A DNA stretch of 64,000 bases from Acytostelium subglobosum LB1 (GCF_000787575.1 NW_012236532.1:994612-1058611); one strand, 5' to 3'; shown: positions 45,630-58,320, counted from the stretch's first letter. The notes: generated by a model from the letters alone, not told the origin. Numbers and translations: made by a program.

Positions 45630-46268
45630 TGATTGAATGAATGAGTGAGGGTCGAGGGTTGTTAAGTTGAGTGAGTCTTGTGATGATAGGTGTCTAAGTT
45701 TAGAAGCAATATCTCTTTGTTCGTTCGATTTCTTTTGCCCAGGGAATAAACAATCAAACAAATATGTCGTGTCGATCAGTGATATAATGGGGGTTGGGAT
45801 TGGAGGTCTGGTTCCCAATGTCTCTATCTGTATTACCTATTTAAGGTTTAGATGATGGCATTCAAACTAAAGTGTTGTGTTGTCTAAGTGAGATATCTCT
45901 ATCAAAGTCGTATCTAGTGTATCTAAGTTGGTGCATCATCAAGAGGGGTAATGTCGTCTACTTGGCCCCCATTGTTGAGCTGAATGAGCCGAATCTAAAG
46001 TCCGAGTCCATTTCAAGTGACCAGAGTGTGGTTGGGGGATGAAGTGTTGTAAGCATAGGGGTATGTTGGTCTTTGCTAATCTACCCCCTTCCTGTCTGCC
46101 CCCTAAGTGTTTGCATTCATTAATCCAAGCAACAATTGAACTTGTACAACTTGTTACTTAAGTGTTGGTTATAAAGTGTTGACATTGTCTTATTTATATA
46201 ACTTTAGTAATACACATATATATATATATTCATATTATATATACTTATAATAATAATAACAATATAAA
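45630..46268. other. Divergent intergenic region, ZNHIT3/S1P lyase
   Basis: 639 bases with promoters for both genes presumably inside. It contains a C-rich stretch CTACCCCCTTCCTGTCTGCC near 46082 resembling one near 927-945 (CCCTCCTGTCTGCACCCC), and TATATATATATTC near the lyase start. An open frame reaching back to 45818 is in phase with the ZNHIT3 exon. Confidence 0.5.
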
Positions 46269-48008
46269 ATGAGTCAAATCATTAAATATACCAATGAGGC
46301 ATTGGACAAATACCAGCCATCAACTATCGTCGCTGCCACTGCTGCAGTCACAGCCGCATCCCTACTTGTCTTTACAACTGTTAGTGATAGAGGTACATAT
46401 ACATATATGATTGATTGAATAGAATGAATGAATGAATGAATGAACTAATCAAACATAATCAAAGACTTCCAACAGAATATAAAGAGAAAGTTATTCTCTG
46501 CAGTAAAGAATGTACCAGCTGTAAAGAAGGAGATTAAGAAGCAGAGAGCAAAGGTTAAGGAGGATTTGAAACAATCGTTCGAGACTGATACTAGTAACCC
46601 TCACTTTACTCTGCCAGAGAGTGGAGTTGATCATAGTGTGATCTTGCATCAGATGAGTCAGTTGATGACCAAGGACGAGGAGAAGTGGAGCAACAGCAAG
46701 GTCAGTGGCTGTGTGTATCTGGGCGAGCGCGAGCACACCGAGCTGCTCAACCAGGCCTACTCGATGTTCTCGCTGTCCAACCCGCTGCATCCCGGCGTCT
46801 TCCCCAGCATCAGAAAGTTCGAGACAGAGGTCATCGCCATGGTCGCCAACATGGTGAACGCTCACCCCAAGGTCGTCGGCGCCATGACCAGCGGTGGCAC
46901 GGAGAGCATCTTCATGGCCGTCAAGGCCTACCGCGACTTCTACAAGGACAGGATTTCGCGACCAGAGATCGTCGTGCCTGTCACCATCCACGCCGCCTTT
47001 GACAAGGCCTGCGGCTACTTGAACATCAAGATCGTGCACATCCCACTGGACAAGGATTACAAGGTCGACACCAAGGAGATGCGCAAGGCCATCAACAAGA
47101 ACACCATCATGATCGCCGGTTCGGCCGTCAACTTCCCACACGGAATCATCGATGACATCCCCGAGCTGTCCAAGATTGCCAAGGAGCACAACATTGGTCT
47201 TCACGTCGACGGCTGTCTCGGTGGTTTCGTGCTGCCCTTTGCCGAGGAACTCGGCTACGACATCCCCGTGTTTGACTTCCGTCTGGACGGTGTCACATCC
47301 ATGTCGATCGACACCCACAAGTACGGCTACGCCTCCAAGGGCACTTCGGTCGTGCTGTTTGGCAACTCTAAGCTCAGACGCGCAATGTACTTCACCGTCG
47401 CCAACTGGCCCGGCGGTATCTACGCCTCGCCAACCATGCCAGGCAGCAGACCAGGCGGTCTGGTCGCTGCCTGCTGGGCATCGCTCGTCGCACAAGGTCG
47501 CGGTGGCTTCAGATCCAAGATCAAGCTGGTCATGGAAACCACCAAGAGGATCATCACTGGCCTGCAAGCCATCCCCGAGATCACAATCATTGGCACACCC
47601 AAGGCCATGGTCATCGCCTTCACCGCACAGAACATCTTCTACATCAACGACCTTATGTCCAAGAAGGGCTGGCATTTGAACGCCCTGCAGCTGCCCAGCT
47701 GTCTGCATCTGTGCGTCACTGCCAAGCACATTGGCATCGACGAGGTGTTCATTCAGGACCTCAAGGAATCAATTGCCGAGCTCAAGTCAATGGACAAGTT
47801 GCCAACAGACGGCAAGGCACCAATCTACGGAACAGCTGCATCCATTCCAGACAGAGACATGGTTGGCACTTTGTTGGCCGACTTTATCGATGTACTTATT
47901 ACACCAGATCAGAAGCCAGCTGTTGCTGCCGCCGCCGCTTCAGTGGCCGCAGTTCAAGAGCAACAACCAGCACAAGAGCAACAACCAGCCACTCAACAAC
48001 AGCAATAA
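46269..48008 (+). CDS. sglA: Sphingosine-1-phosphate lyase
   Basis: Two exons, 46269-46392 and 46465-48008, give 555 residues. This PLP enzyme of the ER membrane splits sphingosine-1-phosphate into hexadecenal and phosphoethanolamine. The N-terminus has a luminal stub and a membrane helix (TIVAATAAVTAASLLVFTTV), then the basic IKRKLFSAVKNVPAVKKEIKKQ. Family blocks: KVSGCVYLGEREHTELLNQAY, NPLHPGVFPSIRKFETEVI, MTSGGTESIFMAVKAYRD, LHVDGCLGGFVLPFAE. The PLP lysine is in SIDTHKYGYASKGTSV, near residue 327. The last 25 residues are an Ala/Gln/Pro tail not typical of the family. sglA is the D. discoideum name for this gene. The phase-1 intron acceptor follows ATCAAAG, which keeps the frame; another AG nearby does not. 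Confidence 0.95.
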
Positions 48009-48608
48009 GCGAGAGACTAATACATGAGTATAGCGCGAACATACACATAGTTTAGAAGGTAGTCACATGTACACAAATAAACTACCTCAACCAGGCAGAG
48101 GTGTCATCGGACATCTTCTTCATACCCGACATCATCACTATTATCATCATCATCAACTACTATCTTTGCGGCAATATAATTACACACTACCATCTAAAAA
48201 GCCGGCTGTTCAAATCAATCAACCCCGAACAACATCAACACTGTAAGTAAGATCATAATCACACTAATAGTATTTAGAATAGAACAAGGAGAAGTAGGTG
48301 AAGTGGAGTGGTACTTTGTTTCCCACACTCTGTGAGTTGGAGCCTGCAAAGGAAGCCCACCCCAAGACCACTTACCCCCACGCCCGACACTGAGAAGTAT
48401 CTTGATCAAAACAAACAAACACACACACATCTTGTGGGCCAATCTGCCGACAAAATTTCACACACACACTAATCGGATCACTGATTTGCTGTTTGAGTAG
48501 TCTGGTGTTCTATTACACTCATAGATCATTCATTCATTCATACATTAATAATAATAATATTATCAAACAGATAAATATATATATATATACACACACAATC
48601 AATCAGAA
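48009..48608. other. Intergenic region, tandem plus-strand genes
   Basis: 3' flank of the lyase and promoter side of the phosphoesterase. Contains GCCGGCTGTTC near 48200, ACACACACACAC, and an ATATATATATATAC stretch next to the ATG. No coding frame is credible. Confidence 0.55.
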
Positions 48609-51007
48609 ATGAAGACGACATTTTTGATCGTGTGTTTGGCAATAATGATTGCTGGATCGATCGCCAGTAATGTTTTGAAGAATACGGTTGAGAACACTGA
48701 TGATGTCGCAACAACAACACGTGTGGCCAGCCCAGAGCTGTGCATGTGTGAGGACAACGCAGCCAAGTGTGGCCATGCCATGGACTCAAGTGTCTGCTTT
48801 GGCCTGTTCAGCCACCACCTCTACCAGTGCGTGACCAAGGGACATCGTCCAGTTGCCAGATACGAGTGCGAGCACGGCTGCCAGACCTACGCTGGCTCTG
48901 ACGACGCATGCATCCCCAAGGACACCTCGTGCACATGCCCAGACACCGCCGACCACTGTGGCGCCTACCTCATGACCCAGTCGGGCAAGAACTGCAGCGA
49001 GCTGGACCCAACCGCCATTTACCAGTGCTCTGGCGCAGGCCGCTACCCCGCCTGGAGGTGGCAATGCAAGAACGGCTGCACACAGAACGGCGTTGGCAAG
49101 AACGACACATGCGACAAGGGTGAGCCCAACGTCGTCGGTCTGACCAAGATCAAGCACATCGTCATATTCATGCAGGAGAACCGTGCTTTCGATAACTACT
49201 ACGGCACAAAGGCTGGTGTTGCCAACTTTGCCGACCCCAACGTGGCCGTGATGGAGAACGGCAACCCAATCTGGTACCAGCCGGACAAGAACTCGCCAGA
49301 CACACACAACGGCCAAAAGTACGCCCTGCCCTTCCAGATCCACGGACCAAAGGCCGGCTGCACTTCCGGAGGTACCAACGCCTGGGAGCAGAATCACGCC
49401 GCCTGGAACCACAGCCATGTCAACAACTGGCCACAAGGAAACAGTGTCGCCGCCATGGGTTACCTCACCCGCCCCAACCTTCCATTCTACTTTGAGTTGG
49501 CCGACCAGTTCTCGATCGCCGACATGTACTTTGAGTCGGTGATGACCTCGACCAACCCCAACCGTATAGTGTTGTGGAGTGGCACCATTGACGCACGTGG
49601 CGAGACCATCCGTGGCCCAGTCACCGACAACCAAGAGTTCCCCTTCCTGCACTGGGAGACCTACCCCGAGATCTTGGAGCGCGCTGGCATCTCATGGCAG
49701 GTGTACCAGGGCGAGGACAACTTTGACGACAACGCCCTCCACTGGTTCGAGCAATACAGACTGGCACTCCCAGAGTCCAAGCTGCGCAAGAAGGGTACCT
49801 CCTTCCTGGGCCTTGAGAAGTTCTACGAGGACGCCCTCAACGGCAACCTTCCCGCAGTCTCCTGGGTCGTTGGTCCAACTCAATTGAGTGAACATCCAGA
49901 CAACGGTCCAATGGCTGGCCAGTGGCTCACCCAACAGGTTGTCAACGCCGTGAAGAACTCTTCAGCCTTTGACAGCACCGTCCTCATCGTCAATTACGAC
50001 GAGTCAGGTGGGTTCTTTGACCACGTTGTTCCTCCCATCTCTCCAGTCGGCACCATCGACGAGTGGACTGTTTCCGACTTTATCAAGGACGAGCTCAATC
50101 CAGTCGGACCAGGCTTCCGTGTGCCAGCATTTGTCATCTCACCATGGTCCACTGGCGGTGTTGTCTTCACCGAGCCAACTGATCACACATCAACTATCCA
50201 GTTCATCGAGCAATGGTATGTCATGTCACCATGCCACCACCATCATCATCATTATCATCATCCAGACCAGTCCACTAACACACTTACTCCCCCACCCACT
50301 CAATCAAATCAATCAAATCGATGATACACAGGGCTATTGCCAATGGATACAACCCAAGCGAGGTGATGAGCCCTTTGATCTCATCATACCGCCGCAACAC
50401 AATGTCCGACTTTACTCACGCTTTGGACTTCTCTGTGACCAACACCAGTGTTCCAGACACTGCACCAATGCCCATGCCATCACAGGGCCCCAACGGCGCC
50501 TGGAACCCAACGACCGAGTGTGAGGCCCTCCCAGGCAACTACACCACCGTCCCATACGGCAACCAGTCATTCCCAATCGTCGAGCAAGGTTTCCTCAAGG
50601 TGCGTGGAAACAACCCAGGCATTGGCAGAACCTACGTCTTTGAGCTGGTTGGCAGCGGCATGGCTATGCAAGCCGACGTCGCCGACAACATGACCATCGT
50701 TGCCCAGCCATCAGTGGCCAAGGACATCACCCTCCAGCAGTTTATCATGCGCGTCAGCGCCTCCAACTATGGCTACAACATTGTGTCCTCCGATGGACTC
50801 TGTCTGTCTGGCGCCGGCAAGCTGATGGACTGCGAGCATGGCGACAACTGGTTGGTACAGGATATGATGAATGGTGAGGGTTATGCCTTCTTCAACATCC
50901 CAACCAGCCAATACCTCTACTTCAACTCTTTGGCAATGTCATTCGATCTCACTGCCCAGATCACAACCACCTGGACTTTGTACTCTGTCGTGCCAAACAA
51001 CTATTAA
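48609..51007 (+). CDS. Secreted phosphoesterase of the phospholipase C/acid phosphatase family
   Basis: Two exons, 48609-50215 and 50332-51007, give 760 residues. A clear signal peptide (MKTTFLIVCLAIMIAGSIAS) is followed by two tandem Cys-rich modules, about residues 38-100 and 101-165 (CMCEDNAAKCGHAM...CEHGCQ and CTCPDTADHCGAYL...CKNGCT), each with eight or so cysteines. The catalytic domain starts at KIKHIVIFMQENRAFDNYYG, the metal-binding block of PlcN-type phosphatidylcholine phospholipases C, and continues to LIVNYDESGGFFDHVVPP and VPAFVISPWSTGG. In bacteria and plants such enzymes hydrolyse phospholipids or phosphomonoesters. The C-terminus (about 560-760) has a beta-rich region like the PLC C-terminal repeats. 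Several N-glycosylation sites are present. It probably acts in lysosomes or outside the cell. Phase-2 intron; its CAC/CAT run is not coding. Confidence 0.88.
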
Positions 51008-51145
51008 TCCAATCGATTCGAATCGAATAAATAATTAATTCCCCGACCTGTCTGGTTGGCCGGTCAACCCACCCTTAATGGTTCGATCGATAGTGTTCCA
51101 GGAATACATCACTGGAACAATAATAAATATTATTTTATTAACCTC

Positions 51146-52093
51146 CTACTGTTCTACCAAATCGTACTTTTCATTAACTTTTTGGAAGTTAGATCTGTTG
51201 ATGAAGTAGTTCTTTGTCTTGTCAAGGAAAAACTTAGAGAATAATTCGATGGCATCAAGTAGACTTGTACATTGAACTAAATGTGTTTGACCGACTAATT
51301 GACCTCGTCCCCATCGTGTCCAGACATAATACATGTTGTCACTATCCACCAACAATTGGACTATGTAGAACTTGAACATGTCAATCACTCCAGATTCCAT
51401 TCTTAGTGTAGCATTGTAGTATAATGTTCCATCATTATAAATATGTACCTATAACAAAAGTTCAAAGTTAGGTTACCTTTGTTTGATTGTTTGATTGATT
51501 GAATGAATACATATACATACAGGCTTTGTAGAAGTGAAATTGATATCAACTTGGTCTCCAATGTAAATATTATTGGTCTTTGGAACTGGTTGTTGGAGCA
51601 TTGGAGTATCAATTGTTAAAGGTTTAGGTTGAAGATCTTCATCCTCAGCCCTATTGAGGCATGAAGTAGCTCTTGCTGAAGCCTTTTTGCGTCCAACTGA
51701 AGTTGGAAGAGGGATACTTTGAACAGGATTTGTAATATCTCTCCTTCTTCTATTGAGTTCTTCTTGTAATGTTTGAATATGTAATTCAATTGTTGATGTT
51801 GACATATGAGCCAAACTAATATCCATTGTAATACATCTTTGTTCACTTGTTTGAGGTAGTATTGAAGATGTAAATAAGGATTGATCCAAGGGAGTAGACT
51901 TCCTTTGCGGAGTGAATGATTGAATCAAGTTGTAGGCAATACCATGAGGGAATCCAAGTGATACCAGACCATCAACATTCTGACCTTCAATGTATGCAAC
52001 ATCAATGAACTCTCTATCAATGATATCCATCACTGGATGAAACAAAGGGACATTCAATTGACAAGTATGTAAATGATTCTTGATAATCTCCAT
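51146..52093 (-). CDS. WGR-domain protein without PARP catalytic domain
   Basis: Two exons, 52093-51521 and 51448-51146, give 291 residues. The N-terminal two thirds is helical and unrecognised (MEIIKNHLHTCQLNVP, FIDVAYIEGQNVDGLVSLGFPHGIA, a basic coiled segment LQEELNRRRRD and SVGRKKASARATS). Exon 2 encodes a WGR domain: VHIYNDGTLYYNATLR, MFKFYIVQLLVDSDNMYYVWTRWGRGQLVGQ and a helix AIELFSKFFLDKTKNYF. The WGR loop in PARP1/2/3 reads 5'-phosphate DNA ends and passes activation to the catalytic domain. No ADP-ribosyltransferase domain follows; the frame stops 15 residues after the WGR domain. An upstream exon cannot be excluded, because the frame stays open before the chosen Met. The gene is convergent with the phosphoesterase. 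Confidence 0.75.
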
Positions 52094-52611
52094 GATGATA
52101 TGTATTTGTTTGATTGAATGAATAAATAAACATCTGTTTGTTGTCGACATGAAATATAACATTGTTGTTGCCAACTTGTTGGGGCATTCCAAGAATATCT
52201 TCCAAGAAGAGATATGGTTGTCAACAAGACATGGACACGAGCCAATTGAAGGAATGGTATTAATGTACCGTGCAGGGTTTATTAAATAATAAGGAGATGT
52301 ATGTAACAGGGATGGATGGATTGATTGATTGGGAATAAATAAATATATAAGTAACCGGTCGAGACGGACGATTGGTTGATTGGATTGGTTGATTGGTTGT
52401 GATTGAAACGGGGATGTTACACTGCTGCTACTACTCTTGGGGAGGAATGAAGACTGGGGAGGAGAGGGGCGAAGTGTAAGTGGAAGTGGAAGTGGAAGTG
52501 GAATTGTACGCCAATGGACTTGACTTACTTGATGGCAAGGCTGAGATTTGATTGATTGATTGATTGATTGTGATGGATGGATGGGGAGGATGGGAGGGAG
52601 GTACACACTCA
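52094..52611. other. Intergenic region, tandem minus-strand genes
   Basis: An open frame in phase with the WGR gene runs through here but is full of microsatellite-like text (GGAAGTGGAAGTGGAAGTGG near 52481, TTGATTGATTGATTGATTG near 52550), so I treat it as promoter/5' UTR. Confidence 0.5.
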
Positions 52612-54420
52612 TCATTGGTGTTTGTCGACACCAAAGCTTGGATGGGAGTTGGATGACTGTTGACCGAGATAGACTGGGTGGGGCTGGTTCCAGGGCATGC
52701 TGGGCATGTGGCCCGGGTGGTCCAGATGCTGGTGGTTGAACTGGGGTGGCCAGCCTTGAGGAGCGTTGAACTCGATGTTGTCGGTTGGCAGGGGAATCGA
52801 TGGCAGCAAAGATGATGGTGATGTTGATCTCTTGGCGACGATCGAGTTCCTGTTGACTCCGCTACCACTACTACTGCCACTGCTGTTGTTGCTGTTGCTG
52901 TTACTGCTGCTGCTTGGTGACTTGCTCTTCTTGACTGAGACGTGTTCGCCGGACGCGGAGGAGGAGCTGGGGCTCGAGTGCGACACACCATCGGGGTGGC
53001 CAGTGCCGCCCATGGTGGGCGAGTAGGGACTGCGTCTGTTGCTGTTCTGGCGGTTGAGCGCGTTGATGTTGTGCTTGCCATTGTTGTGAGCGTAAAAGTC
53101 GACAGAGCGGCCCTCAAAGGTGTTGCCTTCCTTGGACTGGGCGGCCACAACAACGCACAGCCTCTTGGACAGACGCGCCAGCTTCAGCTCAAACTCGAGC
53201 GCAGACTGGGGCGATTGGCCGATCGATGGGTATCTATATACACGCACGGACTCGACCGAGAGGCCCTGGGGGTCGGGTGGTGGCAGCTGGGTGGTGTGTC
53301 CGGGCGGAAGCACAGGTGAAGGATTCTGTGAAGGCGGCGTGACCGATATGGACACAGAGTATGGTGAAATGGCAGATGATGGTGGCGATATCAATGGCAG
53401 CACGTTGCTTTGCATTGGTGACTGCGTTGGCGACTGGGCCGGCGAGGAGAGGGAGAACGACGAGGGTGAGGGTGAAGAGGTGAGACCTTGGATAGTGTGT
53501 ACAGATGAGTTGTTGGATGTGGTAGTGGGCGAGGGCGACGATGCCGAGGCAGAGGTGGGACCGCCACCAGTAGTAGAGGACGATGTGGACGAGGAGCCGG
53601 CCGTCTGTGAGGTGGAGGTAGTGGACGATGTTGGTGAGCCGGGCGTGCCGCCAGAGGCAGAAGCCGAAGCTGAGGCCTTCTTGGCCGTCTGGAGGTCCAG
53701 GAGTGCGACCTGAAGGCCGACCTTGGTCAGCTCCTGCTCGCTATGTACAATCATTTTGATTCTCTTGCCCTTGCCCTCGGTGACACGGATCTGGTCCGAC
53801 ACGTTGATGGGCACCCAAGTACCCTTGGAGCCGCGTGGCTTGTGGTAGAGATCGATCTTGATGGAGCCCTCGATGCCCATGCTCTGGTAGTTGGCGGGGA
53901 GGAACGATGGCGACAACGAGGGGTAGTGGTGAAGCTGGGGCAGCTTGTCGTGGTGCACGCCTGGCAGCAAGTCGTGCTGGGGTGTCGAGTCGTGTTGGTA
54001 GTAGTACTGCTCGCCCGCCTGCTGCTGTGGCGATGGGAAGAAGATTGGTGCGCCTGGCACGCCAAACTGATTGAACGTGCGCTGAGGCCATTGAGGCGAG
54101 GCCGTCAGCTGACGCGCAGGGTTCATTGAGTTGGGGCCTGCGCCATCCAGAGCGCCGGGGAACGCGCTGAGGGTCTGAGGGAGGTTGCGTTGATTAAAAT
54201 ACACTCCGGCCATTTGATGTTGCTGGTGCTGGAGGTGCGATGAAGCCTGGTCGGGATGCGGGAGACCGGGGTGGTGCGTCGACGATGTGCTGGAAGTCGA
54301 GGTGATTGGATGTGTGTCGTCGCTGGAGATGCTGTCCGAACTGGATGATATGCGGGAGTAATATGGCTCGCTACGGGAGTAGTGCTCAATATTGGCCTGC
54401 TGGTGTTGTTGCTGCTGTTG

Positions 54421-54471
<51 letters not shown>

Positions 54472-54888
54472 ATGTAGGTCTTGGTACTTGTTCATAAATA
54501 CGTGGTTATCATGGAGAGGCGAAGCGAGCGGTGAAGATGGAGAGCTTGGCACAATGTGGTAGTTGTTGTTGTTGTTGTTGTTGTTGAATGAGTGATGGTG
54601 ATGTTGTTGTTGTTGCTGGTGATGATGTTGTTGCTGGTGTTGATGATGATGCTCAGACTTGAAGAAGAGGGTCTGTTGAGGCTTGCCTGCTGCTGCGGAT
54701 TGTCTGATGTGATTGTTGAGTGATTGAAGGTGATGATGGTGATGGTACGTTCCATTAGTATTTGATTGATTGGCGTTGCCACCAATTAGTGGCGGTGGCA
54801 AAAGGACTGCATTGTTGTTGCTGCTGTGGTGGAGGTTGTTGGCAGAGCCGCCATGGTGATGATTAAAGTGGCCTCGACTGATGTTCAT
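52612..54888 (-). CDS. cudA: CudA-like transcriptional regulator
   Basis: A single exon of 758 residues from the Met at 54888 (an in-frame Met at 54972 would add 28). CudA is a nuclear DNA-binding protein of dictyostelids needed for culmination and prespore gene expression, with a remote link to STAT DNA-binding domains. The N-terminal third is His/Gln/Asn homopolymer (HHQHQQQHHHQQQQQHHHH; a pure CAG run). The conserved core spans about residues 310-560: GSIKIDLYHKPRGSKGTWVP, VSDQIRVTEGKGKRIKMIV, ELTKVGLQVALLDLQ, then after a long Ser/Thr/Pro insert SVRVYRYPSIGQSPQSALEF and LKLARLSKRLCVVVAAQSK. The C-terminus is Ser-rich and Pro-rich. Assignment rests on memory of the conserved core and on size; a paralogue is possible. 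Confidence 0.6.
54427..54468 (-). repeat. Pure CAG (plus-strand CTG) repeat, 14 units
   Basis: Fourteen uninterrupted CTG triplets on the plus strand code Gln in the CudA-like gene, flanked by mixed CTG/TTG units that extend the poly-Gln on both sides. Prone to slippage. Confidence 0.9.
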
Positions 54889-57800
54889 TGTTTCAAGAGT
54901 CTCGGATATGTGTGATTTACAAATACAACAGTGATAAATGTGAGTGAATGAGTGTGATGTGGGGGTGATCAAAGTCGGGTTTGATTGGTGTGGGGTGTGC
55001 GATCAATGGGGTGATCAAGCGCGGGAAAGGGGTGGGTGGGTGATCTTAGAATACAAGTTATAATTAATGGGATTACTGTCAAATAATAATAATAATAATA
55101 AATTAAATAAATAATAAATAAATAGAGAGAGATAATAATAAATAATAATTAAATAATAAATATAATAAATAATAAATAAATAAATAATAAATAGGGTGAT
55201 TGATGGATATTCTTTTTGGGTGCGTGGATGGATATGTTTGGTCGATCGTCTGTAAAGTGATCCTATATCATTTTGTTTCACAAGCCTAATGTCGTTGTTG
55301 TGTCTCTTTGGCAATCAATCCTTTGGTTGGTTGGACAAAGCAAAGAAGGGGTTTTGAAGGCAAGGTTGGGGCAATGCAAGGCAAGGCAAAGATGATATTA
55401 TATCCTTTGGGATAACTATTATACAAATTTCCAAATAATCACTCCACTCCCTTAATATTATTATTGTTGTTGTTGATGATGTTGATGGATGTTGTTGGCT
55501 GATGTTGGGAAATGGGTAGTTTGTTGTTGTGATAATGGGACCGGATGGAATGTTGTTGTGGACTTGGGGATTTTTGTTTTGGATAATTGTAGTTTCCAAA
55601 GTGACTGTAGCTGGTTGGCTTGCTTGCTTGCTTAAGAGCAAAGTATGATAAGAAATACAAAACACAATAAACAACAACAAACAACAAGAACAAGAATAAG
55701 AAGATAGTACAACAGGATGATGATTGTTGGATGTTGGATGATGGATGGATGCTAGCATCACCAGCATAGCAGCGCAGTAGCAGTGATCAATCACCATTCA
55801 AGTTTGACTTCACACTCCCTCTCACCCACTCACCCATTGGATATACATGTACACGCCCGAGCGTGATGGTGATGGTAACCAAAGGGGGCGGGCTGGCGGG
55901 CGGGGTTGTTGTTGATGATGGATAAGAGATGGATTGATTGATTGATGGGATGGATTGATTGATTGATTGTATAAGTGTTGTCGCGCTCCCAATGAATGGG
56001 GGAGGGGTTGATGATATCATCCATAAAGAGAGGGAAGTCGACGATGGCAGAGTGAGAGCGAGAGAGGTGTTCGAAAGCAGAGATGCTGATATGGAAGTCA
56101 AAGCAAAAGCATCAACAACATAACATTGATTACGATCAGCCAATTCTGTGTGGATGACTGGCTGACTGACTGACTACCAATGGCGGTAGTCCACCTTTGT
56201 CAAGTGATCTCAAGTGTTATAACACATATATATGTGTGTTTGTGATGTGATGGATGTGTGTGATGGGTGTGATGGAGTGATTTAGTGAGTGTGATGAAGT
56301 GCTGGATGGGGGGGTGATGTCTATTCGTTTTCCAAAAGAAGCAACAATCACATACACCCATCCATCACCGGTGTCAGTGTGTGGGTACCACCCCTTCGAT
56401 TGATATGGATAGACGTGTGAAGATGGTGGTAGATTGATTGGGAGTGGGTTGGTTGGGTGATGATCAACATGATGATCAAGTTGCCTTTTCCTGTTGTTTC
56501 TGCTTAATATTTGTTGCTGTTGTTGCTGCTGCTGCTGCTGTTGTTATTGCTTATTGCTACTGCTAATGAATGATGATGGTGATGACCTCGCACATTCACA
56601 ATCACTCGACTGCTATCTTCTATCTCTCTCTCTTTATAACATATACATATATAACATTAACACACTCACTATCTCTATCACTATCACTCACTATAATAAT
56701 AATTAATTAAAGGGTTATATGTATATATGGTCGATGGATGGATTGATGGATGGATTTGGCAAGTGTGTAGGCATGTGAGTTGACATTAGGCGAAGCGTTT
56801 GCCAAACAAACACACACTAATAAACCTAAATTGAACCACCGACTTGTCGGCTGGCGATAGTGGTTGGTGGTGTGGCTGATGGAGATGGAGGTATTGATGA
56901 TGGAATGGATGGGATGGGATGGATGGACTGAGAGTGATCGGCTTTGTGTGTGTGATTCCTTTTCTTACCTTTTATAAATATATCGTTTCCTGGTAGGAGG
57001 AAGTACCTAAGAAGGGAAACACAGAGAGAGAGAGAGTGTTGGTTGTGATGACGTGTTAGTTCCTGTTCTTATTCTTATTCCAATTCCTTGATGCTACTAT
57101 TGCTGCTGTTATTGTTGTTGTTGTTGATTCTATTATTATTATTGCTCCAGCTGAATAAACTTTAACTAAGGGTATGTCAAGGGTATGTAGAGAACTAATG
57201 TAAGTATGATGGTGATGATCTTTGACATTTGGTCAAGGAATGATGATGGGCACGGCGTGCCGCGGGTAATTAACCAAGGGCTTATCCCACCCCCACACCT
57301 CCAAACTCATCAATCAATCAATCACAATGAGTTTGCGAACAGGGGGGTTGATTGGGCATGCCTGGGACCATGACTAGTGTTTGGGTCCTTACCTGTATGC
57401 TGGCTGGGAATTGATAAAGTCCACTGATCATACAAATAAATATATGTCTATCTGTATCTCTTTTTGTATCTGTAATGGTGTAACGGTTAGAGTAAACAAT
57501 TGGGCCTGCGAGAATGAGTGTGTGTGTAGTATTTGGTTGTTGGAGATGTTGACTGTTGGATGTTGTTTGTTGTTGGGTTGTTTTGGTTGCCTGGAGTTGA
57601 GTTGAGTTGAGTTGTTGTTTGTGGAGAGATAGATAGATAGATTAGGAAGGGTATTAGAGTATTGGTTGATGTGTGTTTATTGGAGACACGAGGAAAGAAG
57701 AGAGAGTGAGAGAGAGAGATTGAGAGAACAGTGAGAGTGGCCATGATTGGGCCTTTGCCTAGACATTAATCATCCGCCACAGACACACCCACCATCATTG

Positions 57801-58320
57801 AGAGCAATCATACACGCGGAAACACACAATTTTACACTGAACTTATCAATAAAATAAAAACAAATCAACAATCAATAATATCTTCAGACTTGGGAATGGG
57901 ACAGGCGCGACCGGATGCAATGATGAGGGGGTAAGTGGGTGTGTGCCTCCCAACCACGCCCATCCAATCAAATCATCTGATTGCGTGGTGAATGGGTCAA
58001 CATTAAGTGTGGGTGGTTCTGCTCGACAGACGGTCGTCGGATTGGTGGGGGTTGTGTTGGCAGGGCTCGAAAGAACATATTATTGATCAATAATATCCGA
58101 AGAAAGGTTGATCACTCTTCATACAACCTTCGAGTGGTAATCAATCAGATCGAATGTTCATGAATGAATGATGGACAGACGTCTGTCTCCAACAGCTATG
58201 AGCGGGGGATGATCAGTGAGTGTTTGAAAACAGTGAGCAGAGTGGGGGGTAATGAATGACCATCAGATTCTGATTGGATTGATTGATCATATGATCATTT
58301 GTTGTTGTTCATTCAATCAA
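54889..58320. other. 3.4 kb non-coding region upstream of CudA-like gene
   Basis: The largest gene-free stretch of the window, between the CudA-like start and the 3' end of the myotubularin gene. Contains AATAATAAATAAATA arrays (55077-55195), many GATG/GATT microsatellites, CTG/TTG runs near 56515 and 57095, a GCACGGCGTGCCGCGGG stretch near 57251, and AGAGAGAGAG tracts. Open frames within are not coding-like. It may be a large developmental control region. Confidence 0.55.

Noticed and set aside
48215-48442. 75-codon minus-strand frame with a hydrophobic start
   Set aside because: Sits in a promoter gap, no similarity or conserved features.
50238-50266. Poly-His coding-like CAC/CAT run at the end of phosphoesterase exon 1
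   Set aside because: Lies inside the intron; splicing at CAATG/GTATGT joins W-A-I-A-N-G-Y-N correctly.
54889-54972. Upstream in-frame ATG of the CudA-like gene
   Set aside because: Would add 28 residues with no similarity to the family start; kept only as an alternative.
55315-56143. Minus-strand frames of 118-160 codons upstream of the CudA-like gene
   Set aside because: Built from microsatellites and Ser/Thr/His-rich translation of repeats; no splice logic or family motifs.
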